From NCBI GenBank assembly GCA_964633205.1, contig CAZWFN010000209.1:1-8492 (forward strand): a stretch of DNA of 8,492 nucleotides, read 5' to 3'. Shown piece by piece: positions 1 to 5,397 of this stretch. Within the stretch, counting starts at the first letter, position 1; each line of letters opens with the position of its first letter. The position numbers were made by a program, and so were the translations under genes. Source of the stretch: CAYVQE01 sp964633205. GTDB lineage: Bacteria > Myxococcota > B64-G9. The notes below the pieces were generated by a model. It searched no databases. It saw only the letters and a program-made list of their open reading frames with translations, and had not been told where the DNA came from.

Positions 1-1
1 C

Positions 2-958
<957 letters not shown>

Positions 959-1001
959 ACGCGCCCCCACGCCCAGAACGCGACACCGCAGCCCAGCTTG
1001 C

Positions 1002-1190
1002 TCAAACGGCTGCGGGCGCCGGCCCGTCCATCGACATGGCAATCAGGGCAGCGGTCTGTTGGAGGAAGGTCAGCTCGTCGCCACCGAGGCGGTCGCCCCG
1101 CTCCGCGTATCCGCCCAGAATCCCGATCAGGCGTTCCCCCGTCCGGATCGGCACCAGGATGACCGACGGGGCCACCGGCAAGCCCATCAC
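1002..1190 (-). pseudogene. GAF domain C-terminal fragment
   Basis: The peptide contains SVILVPIRTGERLIGIL, then GGYAER and DELTFLQQTAALIAMSM. This is the pattern of the last two strands and final helix of a GAF sensor domain, which are usual in signalling kinases and cyclases. Only about 60 residues remain of a domain that is normally about 150. Six bases upstream of the GTG at 1190 there is an in-frame TGA, so the N-terminal part is absent. The GTG and ATG at 1190/1187 are likely fortuitous. The remnant faces the histidine kinase gene tail to tail. The upstream boundary coincides with the start of a plus-strand coding fragment, so a rearrangement probably cut the gene here. A functional mini-protein cannot be excluded. 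Confidence 0.6.
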
Positions 1191-1326
1191 CGATCAGCTC
1201 ATCGAGAGCGCCAACAACGCCTACGGCGCCTCCTGGAGCGGCGGCGCCAGCGACCAGTCCATGCCCTACGACATGGGCGGGGTGATCGGGGAATACATCA
1301 TCCAGACGCTGGAGATGATGCCCTAG
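1159..1326 (+). pseudogene. C-terminal fragment of an unrecognised protein
   Basis: From the ATG at 1159 the frame gives 55 residues ending GEYIIQTLEMMP and a TAG stop. Codons are strongly G/C-ending and the amino-acid mix (NNAYGASWSGG, MPYDMGGV) looks like a real globular protein, unlike the Arg/Pro-rich shadow frames nearby. I do not recognise the family. The same frame upstream of about 1160 is antisense to the GAF fragment and looks like a shadow, so the true N-terminus appears lost at a junction near 1160-1190. There is no convincing ribosome-binding site before the ATG. It could instead be an intact small gene, but a truncated gene end is more likely. Confidence 0.45.
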
Positions 1327-1334
1327 CATACCGC

Positions 1335-1357
1335 TTCAGCGGGTACTTTCAGCGGGT
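1335..1357. repeat. Short tandem repeat at a stop codon
   Basis: The 10-mer TTCAGCGGGT occurs at 1335-1344 and again at 1348-1357. The second copy contains the minus-strand stop codon of the thioredoxin-like gene (1349-1351). A small inverted repeat, CCGCT-TC-AGCGG, sits at 1331-1342 in the gap between the convergent gene ends. It is probably a slippage duplication. There is no T-run to support a terminator. Confidence 0.5.
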
Positions 1358-1828
1358 CGCCCGGGCGCGCAGCGTTTCGATGACCGCCTCGACCTCGGGC
1401 GGCTCCATCCGCAGCCACTTGGATAGCTGGGTGCGGGCCCTGGAGAGGGTCTCTTCGAACTCCGCCGGGGGCAGATCCGCCCAGAAGCGCGCTGGCATCT
1501 GGCGACACAGGCGGCAGTCCGGATCGGGACGCCAGGGCAGGCGGACGCCGCGTTTGGCCATCATGGACTCGACGCGCTCGGGGCTGGCCCGATCGAGGAA
1601 CACGGTCGTGACCTCGACCCGGGGATCGGCCGCGAAGTGTCGGCGCACCCGGTCGATGGCCACCAGGCCGTCGACGGACTTCAGACAGGCGCCCCATGCC
1701 CAGGTCAGGGTGACCTTACGTCCTGACGCTGGGCGGTCGCCGGCGGAAGCGGGTGTGATCCGCCCGCCGGCGCAGCCCGCTGTGGCGACGACGAGGACGG
1801 CGGCGACCATCATGCTCCAGCCACTCAT
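1349..1828 (-). CDS. Thioredoxin-like (TlpA/AhpC-like) lipoprotein with atypical cysteines
   Basis: The 159-residue product starts with a hydrophobic signal segment and a lipobox-like site, VVATAGC, with Cys19 as the lipidation residue, so it is expected to be anchored on the outside of the inner membrane or in the outer membrane. Residues 38-100 follow the thioredoxin/TlpA pattern: strand KVTLTWAW, helix, strand VEVTTVFLD, then a helix ending GVRLPWRPDPD. At the place where TlpA proteins carry WCxxC, only WGAC (Cys48) is present. A CxxC (CRLC, Cys105-Cys108) lies instead after the second strand-helix unit. Ordinary TlpA-type reductase activity is therefore doubtful. The start is the ATG at 1828. 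A GGAGG-like stretch lies upstream but farther than usual, so the ATGs at 1813/1810 remain possible. The C-terminus is charged and helical. Confidence 0.7.
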   Translation of the reverse strand: MSGWSMMVAAVLVVATAGCAGGRITPASAGDRPASGRKVTLTWAWGACLKSVDGLVAIDRVRRHFAADPRVEVTTVFLDRASPERVESMMAKRGVRLPWRPDPDCRLCRQMPARFWADLPPAEFEETLSRARTQLSKWLRMEPPEVEAVIETLRARATR

Positions 1829-1924
1829 GCGCGAAACGCATCCCCCTCCGGTTATGGCAGGCAAACGTCGCCGGGCGGCGTGCCCGAATTGCGGCAGGTC
1901 GGGCGAAGCCGGGTGCGGCCCTCG

Positions 1925-1942
1925 GGTCCCGGTTCCGGGACC
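1925..1942. repeat. Perfect 8-bp inverted repeat in an intergenic gap
   Basis: GGTCCCGG, TT, CCGGGACC form a perfect hairpin in the 246-bp gap between the thioredoxin-like gene and the cysteine-rich lipoprotein gene. There is no T-run on either side, so it is not a classical terminator. It may be a T-less transcription stop or a neutral GC palindrome. I see no other supported feature between 1829 and 2074. Confidence 0.4.
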
Positions 1943-2074
1943 GCTCAGTCCCAGTTGAGGATTCCAGTCCACCAGGTCGAATTCCCCCTGGGGCGGCCCG
2001 CGGGCCGGCGCGATGGGAAACGGGGGACGTGCGGGCGGGCCTGGGCTGCGGCGGGCGGAGGGCGGTCGAGGCGA

Positions 2075-2998
2075 TCAGTCTTCCGCCACGAAGAAGTCGC
2101 ACAGGTGGTTGGCGAAGGACTCCATGTCCGCGCAGACCTCGTCGGCGACGAAGATCATCACGGTCACGTCGTTTTCCCGGCAGGAGCACGACGAGCCACC
2201 GCCGTACTGGTTCCAGTTGCAGGAGATTCCGTATCGGCCGCCGGCACACTCCCATTCGCTGGAGCAATCCGTGGCCGAGGCCTGGTGGGAGTCCACCAGG
2301 GTGCAGGCCCAGCGCTCCGGCCCGCCGTCGGTCGGGAGCCGCCACTCCATCGCGTTGTCCGGGTCGGAGCAATGCCAGTTGGCGAAGTAGCGGACGTCCG
2401 TCTCGGTATAGGTGCCGCGGTCGGAGTAGGCGCACAGCGTGCTGCTGATGAAATACGCCTGGCGCTCTTGCGGCGGTTGGCGGATGCAATCGCAGCGGAC
2501 ATGGTCTCCAAAGTCGATGCAGTCGAGGCTGTAGGTGCCCACGTCGCACTCCCAGACCCAGCTGCACTCGTTCTCGGCCACCGCACTGGGGACCAGCTCG
2601 CAGTCGGAGGGGTAATCGAGGACGCACTCGCCGTTGAGCGCGGTGTAGCCAGCGGCGCATCGGGAGCAGTCGTCGCCGCTGTAGCCCTCTTCGCAGCTGC
2701 ATTCCAGCGTGCCCGTGGAGTCGTCGCAGCTGCCGTGGCCGGAGCAACTGTCTTGCTCGCAGCACGGGGCGCAGGCCGAGTGGAGGCTGTTGCAGCCGCA
2801 GTCGCACTACTGCTGGACGCGCGCGAGCTTGCCGCAGCTGTCGACGATGTAGAGCACGTCTTCCACATCGCCCGTCTCCTGGCTGACCCACGCGTCGCAG
2901 TACACCTGGTCGGTCAGTTCGCAGTTCTTGTCGCAGCCGGCCAGCTGGAACCAGGTGGCGGCGATCGACAACGAGAGGATCAGACGCAACAGGACCAT
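2075..2998 (-). CDS. Cysteine-rich EGF-like lipoprotein, interrupted by an in-frame TAG
   Basis: The start is the ATG at 2998, preceded by AAGGAG 7 nt away. The first 63 codons encode a signal peptide with a perfect lipobox (LAGC, Cys22), then a Cys-containing stretch. Codon 64 is TAG (2809-2807). Reading on in the same frame gives 243 more codons of obviously coding sequence to the TGA at 2075. These include an EGF-like domain, CSGHGSC...CSCEEGYSGDDC (residues 85-111), then two related cysteine modules starting at Cys145 and Cys245. Both modules have C-S-x-x-W-E-C, then GxY, CxC and FANxxC. No frameshift is visible. The product would be a disulphide-rich surface lipoprotein of unknown ligand. 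The TAG may be a recent nonsense mutation (for example CAG to TAG after CAG CAG), a sequence error, or a readthrough site. Without readthrough only a 63-residue lipopeptide is made. Confidence 0.8.
2807..2809 (-). other. In-frame TAG codon inside the lipoprotein gene
   Basis: The local reading is CAG CAG TAG TGC GAC TGC, that is Gln-Gln-stop-Cys-Asp-Cys. The frame before and after is unchanged and cysteine-rich coding continues on both sides. One base change restores Gln, Trp or another sense codon. Confidence 0.9.
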
Positions 2999-3005
2999 GT
3001 CTGTT

Positions 3006-3011
3006 CTCCTT
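3006..3011 (-). promoter_or_regulatory. Shine-Dalgarno site of the lipoprotein gene
   Basis: AAGGAG on the minus strand is separated by 7 nt from the ATG at 2998. This fixes the lipoprotein start and rules out the longer Arg/Pro-rich upstream extension. Confidence 0.75.
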
Positions 3012-3027
3012 CGACCGCGCACCGTTC

Positions 3028-3044
3028 TGGACGACAATCGTCCA
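3028..3044. promoter_or_regulatory. Operator-like perfect palindrome upstream of the lipoprotein gene
   Basis: TGGACGA, CAA, TCGTCCA form a perfect 7-bp inverted repeat, 29 bp upstream of the lipoprotein ATG and just upstream of its ribosome-binding site. The position suits a repressor site or a 5'-UTR hairpin. No regulator is identifiable in the window, so the function is inferred only from symmetry and position. Confidence 0.35.
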
Positions 3045-3074
3045 CGGCCCCGCGGTGGCTTCGCGTCTCCGCCC

Positions 3075-3094
3075 CGGCGCTCAGAGCGGCTCGG
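3075..3094. repeat. 20-bp direct repeat, copy 1 of 3
   Basis: The sequence is CGGCGCTCAGAGCGGCTCGG on the plus strand. It differs from copy 3 (5378-5397) at one base. It lies across the minus-strand TGA at 3083-3081 that ends the membrane-tail remnant. Similarity to the copy-3 region extends outward to about 3053-3110. Confidence 0.7.
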
Positions 3095-3290
3095 ACTCGG
3101 GCGACAGCTGGTGGAAGACCAGCTTGGCAACCGGGGGACGGTTTATCGGCCCCAGCAGCCCGAGCACGGGGTTGTCGTGCTGGCCCAGGCGCCGGGTCAG
3201 CAGCACGGCCGCGACGCCCAGCAGCCACAGCGCCGCGCCGCTGCCGGCCTCAGGCCCTTTCGTACCAGGTGCCGCGACCGCGGCCCAGCC
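3081..3290 (-). pseudogene. Start-less membrane-protein tail remnant downstream of Fic
   Basis: This minus-strand frame opens after a TGA inside the Fic 3' end and has no ATG, GTG or TTG before its hydrophobic core. The part after the Fic stop reads like a true C-terminus: a helix, GSGAALWLLGVAAVLLTRR, then LGQHDNPVLGLLGPINRP and a tail ending SPESEPL. Codons are nearly all G/C-ending. A membrane helix followed by two arginines resembles a C-terminal anchor, but the long tail after it does not fit PEP-CTERM or MYXO-CTERM sorting signals. The most likely explanation is the 3' end of a membrane-protein gene whose front was lost when Fic arrived. The real remnant probably begins near 3249. Confidence 0.5.
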
Positions 3291-4296
3291 TTTTCAGCCG
3301 GCCCGCGGCCACCAGCTTGCCGAGGTGATCCTTGATCGTGTTGCGGTTGGCCCCGGTCAGGGCCACCGCGTCGCGCACGGTGACCCGGCCGTGCGCGTCG
3401 GCGATGGCCAGCAGCTCGGCCGACAGCGGGGCCAGCGGATCCATCAGCCGTTCCTGCTCGATCTTGCGCTCGAGCACCTCCTGCTGCCGGTGCAGCGCCC
3501 GGACGAAGAAGACGATCCAATCCACCAGCTGCGACTCGTCGCCGTCCAGGGTCGCCTGCGCCCGGCGCAGGGCCAGGTAGTACTCATCCTTGCTGTCCTC
3601 GATGATCCGCTCGAGGGAGCTGTAGGGTGCGTAGCGGTAGCCCGCGCGCAGCAGCATCAAGGTGGTCAGCGCCCGCGACAGCCGGCCGTTGCCGTCCTGG
3701 AAGGGATGGATCGCCAGGAAGCGCACCACGAAGACCGCGACGATCAGCAGGGGGTGATGCGCCCGCTCGGCCAGCGCTGCATCGGTCCAGCCGACCAGGG
3801 CCTCCATCCGCCGCGGCGTATCGAACGGCGTGGCCGTCTCGAAGATGATGCCGACGCTGCGGCCGTCGGCATCGAAGGCTTCGACGTTGTTGGGCAGGGT
3901 CTTGTAGCTGCCCCGGTGGCGCTCGTCCTTGTGGGAGTATTTGAGCAGGATGCCGTGCAGCTGGCGGATGGTGTTTTCGCTGAGCGGGATGTCCGCGTAG
4001 GACTCGAAGATCAGCTCCATCAGCTCGGCATAGCCCGCCACCCCCTGCTCATCGCGGCTGGCAAAGGAGCTGACGGCTAGCCCGGAGAGCAGCTTTTCGA
4101 TCTCGTGGTCGCGCAGCCTGGCACCCTCGATGCGGGTGGATGAGCCGACCGACTCGATGGTGGCGATTCGCCTGAGCGCGGAAAGCCGCTCGGGCGCCAG
4201 GCTGCCCAGCGCCTCCCAGCGCCCCTTGAACTCGTCGATCTCGGCGATGAGCCTGAGAAGCTCGGGGCTGATGACGGACTGTGGCAGCGGATCCAC
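3250..4296 (-). CDS. Fic-family protein AMP transferase, self-inhibited class II, with C-terminal winged helix
   Basis: Fic enzymes usually transfer AMP from ATP to a hydroxyl of a target protein in the cytoplasm. The catalytic motif is complete: HPFQDGNGRLSR (His197-Arg208, from the GTG start). An N-terminal inhibitory helix motif of the form SxxxEG is present (STRIEG, Ser53-Gly58), which places it in the class whose inhibitory helix is in the same chain. The last 60 or so residues form a helix-turn-helix/winged-helix-like domain (TVRDAVALTGANRNTIKDH), common in chromosomal Fic proteins. I chose GTG 4296 because GGAGGT lies 6 nt upstream. A TTG at 4332 would add 12 residues but has no ribosome site. 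Length is 348 residues, normal for the family. No separate antitoxin gene is adjacent. The upstream DNA is AT-rich, suggesting acquisition. The target is unknown. Confidence 0.9.
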   Translation of the reverse strand: MDPLPQSVISPELLRLIAEIDEFKGRWEALGSLAPERLSALRRIATIESVGSSTRIEGARLRDHEIEKLLSGLAVSSFASRDEQGVAGYAELMELIFESYADIPLSENTIRQLHGILLKYSHKDERHRGSYKTLPNNVEAFDADGRSVGIIFETATPFDTPRRMEALVGWTDAALAERAHHPLLIVAVFVVRFLAIHPFQDGNGRLSRALTTLMLLRAGYRYAPYSSLERIIEDSKDEYYLALRRAQATLDGDESQLVDWIVFFVRALHRQQEVLERKIEQERLMDPLAPLSAELLAIADAHGRVTVRDAVALTGANRNTIKDHLGKLVAAGRLKRLGRGRGTWYERA

Positions 4297-4302
4297 CGGC
4301 TG

Positions 4303-4308
4303 ACCTCC
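4303..4308 (-). promoter_or_regulatory. Shine-Dalgarno site of fic
   Basis: A perfect GGAGGT lies 6 nt before the GTG at 4296. It decides the start over the TTG at 4332, which has an in-frame TAA just before it and no ribosome-binding site. Confidence 0.7.
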
Positions 4309-4380
4309 ATAACTCCATCCATATTTATCCAATTAAGACCCATAGTCAATATTTACGGATAATTATGGAGGTAATTGTGG
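4303..4380 (-). promoter_or_regulatory. AT-rich promoter island upstream of fic, with a flanking 10-bp inverted repeat
   Basis: About 60 bp of AT-rich DNA stand out against GC-rich surroundings. On the minus strand a TTGACT box (4349-4344) and a weak TAAATA box (4327-4322) are 16 nt apart, which would start transcription just before the ribosome site. ACCTCCATAA (4303-4312) and TTATGGAGGT (4363-4372) are a perfect inverted repeat flanking these boxes; one arm contains the Shine-Dalgarno sequence. ATATTTA occurs twice (4321-4327, 4349-4355). Autoregulation by the Fic winged helix is conceivable but only inferred. Confidence 0.45.
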
Positions 4381-4386
4381 CTGGCC

Positions 4387-4406
4387 CGGTGCTCAGCGCG
4401 GCTCGG
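4387..4406. repeat. 20-bp direct repeat, copy 2 of 3
   Basis: The sequence is CGGTGCTCAGCGCGGCTCGG on the plus strand, one base different from copy 3. It spans the minus-strand TGA at 4395-4393 that ends the deleted paralog. With copy 1 it brackets the Fic gene and its promoter island in direct orientation. Confidence 0.7.
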
Positions 4407-4722
4407 CAGGGCCCGGGCCAGCCAGTGGGCCATGGTGGCGCCTCTGAGCATCCGCCCGGGTATCCGCGTGCAGCCCGATCGTCCACTCCAGCTCCTCGAC
4501 CGGCGCGTCGCTCCAATCCCTGGAAGCCATGCGGACGGTAGCGGGCACCGCGGCCGCCCGCTCGCGGCCGTGGGCCGCCAGGCCCTGCAGCAGCGTCTCG
4601 CCGATCACCGCGGCCGGATCGGGCTACAGGTGGTCGTAGACGGCCTTGACCTGCACATTGTGCAGCTGGCGCGCATGGCTCCACTCGCTCGCGTCGGCTG
4701 TTGGCTCGATCTCGCCTGTCAC
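4393..4722 (-). pseudogene. Internally deleted paralog of the membrane-anchored protein at 5384-6781
   Basis: Three blocks line up in order with the intact neighbour. Residues from EWSHARQLHN through AVYDHL to LLQGLAAHGRERAAAV match the neighbour's AWSIERKLHD, LVYNQL and LIAGLAAQGRQRAAAV. PATVRMASRDWSDAP and its continuation match PATLRLASAGWSAAP. DNA at about 4403-4452 is nearly identical to 5712-5762 (the AHWLARALAEP region) but in a shifted frame. The segments between are missing, which are hundreds of bases in the intact gene. Codon 33 from the GTG at 4722 is TAG (4626-4624), where the neighbour has TGG (Trp). The frame ends AEPR-stop, like the neighbour's PEPR-stop. The N-terminal membrane anchor is absent. 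This is a decayed paralog, diverged before decay, not a recent copy. Confidence 0.75.
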
Positions 4723-4746
4723 CGGCCATCCCCACGGGCGGCCCGG

Positions 4747-5145
4747 TCAAACGGCATCCAGCACGCGCCGCAGGCGCCGCTCGACATCTTCGGCGATGGG
4801 CGCCACAGCGGCGTTGCCGACCAGGCTGAACATCGCCTTGGGGTCGGCGACCGAGACCTCGGCGCCGCCGCCGGCGGCCGCCTGGACCAACACGTTGCAG
4901 GGCAGCAGCAGCCCGATGTGGGGCTCGGCCGCCACCGCCTGGTGGGCCAGCGGCGGGTTGCAGGCGCCGAGGATCCCATAGGGCCTGAAATCGACGCCGA
5001 GCTTGTCTTTCAGCGTGCTGCTGACATCGATCTCGGTCAGCACGCCGAAGCCCTCGGCCTTCAGGGCCGCGGTGACCTCGGCGACGGCCTCGTCGAAGCC
5101 CACGCCTTCGATCTTTTTGGAGAATCCATACGCGAAGTCCTTCAT
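4747..5145 (-). CDS. DUF302 family protein
   Basis: This is a complete 132-residue DUF302 protein. The family pattern is clear along its whole length: the N-terminal GFSKKIEGVGFDEAVAEV, then LKAEGFGVLTEIDVSSTLK, a first conserved cysteine in GILGACNPPLAHQA, and a second in IGLLLPCNVLVQ. These proteins are small alpha-beta domains, sometimes with exported relatives. Their biochemical role is not established. The start is the ATG at 5145; a TTG immediately before it is less likely. GAG-rich sequence lies about 10 nt upstream. The SHOCT-like remnant ends 10 nt before this start, an operon-like spacing, and DUF302 and SHOCT genes are often found together. There is no signal peptide, so it is probably cytoplasmic. 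Confidence 0.92.
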   Translation of the reverse strand: MKDFAYGFSKKIEGVGFDEAVAEVTAALKAEGFGVLTEIDVSSTLKDKLGVDFRPYGILGACNPPLAHQAVAAEPHIGLLLPCNVLVQAAAGGGAEVSVADPKAMFSLVGNAAVAPIAEDVERRLRRVLDAV

Positions 5146-5155
5146 CAAGCCGCTC

Positions 5156-5293
5156 TCACTTTCTCGGTTCGGCCAGCATGCGATCCTACTGCCGGCGATC
5201 GCTCTCGCCCTTTGCCAACCTGCGCTCGACGATCTGCTCCGCTGCCTCGTCGCCCCCGCGGCACACCATCCCTGTGCCAGCCACCCAACCCGT
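5156..5293 (-). pseudogene. SHOCT-like C-terminal domain remnant with an in-frame TAG
   Basis: The frame reads DEAAEQIVERRLAKGESDRRQ, then TAG (5188-5186), then DRMLAEPRK and TGA. This matches the short C-terminal SHOCT pattern, with a helix of the type LKERYARGEID, an aromatic residue, then ERRLAELR. The TAG falls where SHOCT domains usually have Tyr or Phe. An in-frame TGA lies at 5296-5294, so no transmembrane N-terminal part, usual in small SHOCT proteins, is present. Possible starts are a GTG at 5284 or the ATG at 5269. The stop is 10 nt before DUF302. It is probably a decayed partner gene. The similarity is short, so the family assignment is moderate. Confidence 0.45.
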
Positions 5294-5377
5294 TCATCCC
5301 GCGCCTCCCGAACGCCCCCTTGTCGCTTCGTCGCCGCTGGGCCCGGAAACTTACACGGCGGCTCGGCGTCGCCGCCG

Positions 5378-5397
5378 CGGCGCTCAGCGCGGCTCGG
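5378..5397. repeat. 20-bp direct repeat, copy 3 of 3
   Basis: The sequence is CGGCGCTCAGCGCGGCTCGG on the plus strand. It covers the last codons and the TGA (5386-5384) of the intact membrane-anchored protein. Copies 1 and 2 each differ from it at a single base. Confidence 0.7.

Noticed and set aside
1925..1942. Terminator at the GGTCCCGG hairpin
   Set aside because: There is no T-run on either strand, so it is listed only as an inverted repeat.
2075..2581. A separate 168-residue gene starting with GTG at 2581
   Set aside because: The same frame continues upstream through the second half of the cysteine-rich region and an EGF domain to the TAG, so this start lies in the middle of one gene.
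1880..3328. Long plus-strand open frame (482 codons)
   Set aside because: It is antisense to the cysteine-rich lipoprotein, is rich in Ala/Arg/Gly/Val without domains, and has the usual look of a GC-driven shadow frame.
3055..4080. Plus-strand open frame of 341 codons across fic
   Set aside because: It is antisense to the unmistakable Fic catalytic motif and has no recognisable domain.
3245..4380. Fic with a separate antitoxin (toxin-antitoxin pair)
   Set aside because: The inhibitory SxxxEG motif is inside the Fic chain, and neither neighbour resembles a VbhA-like or other antitoxin.
4364..4541. Plus-strand ATG/GTG start after GGAGGT at 4367-4372
   Set aside because: The frame is antisense to the deleted paralog and ends soon with no family pattern. 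The GGAGGT is one arm of the inverted repeat.
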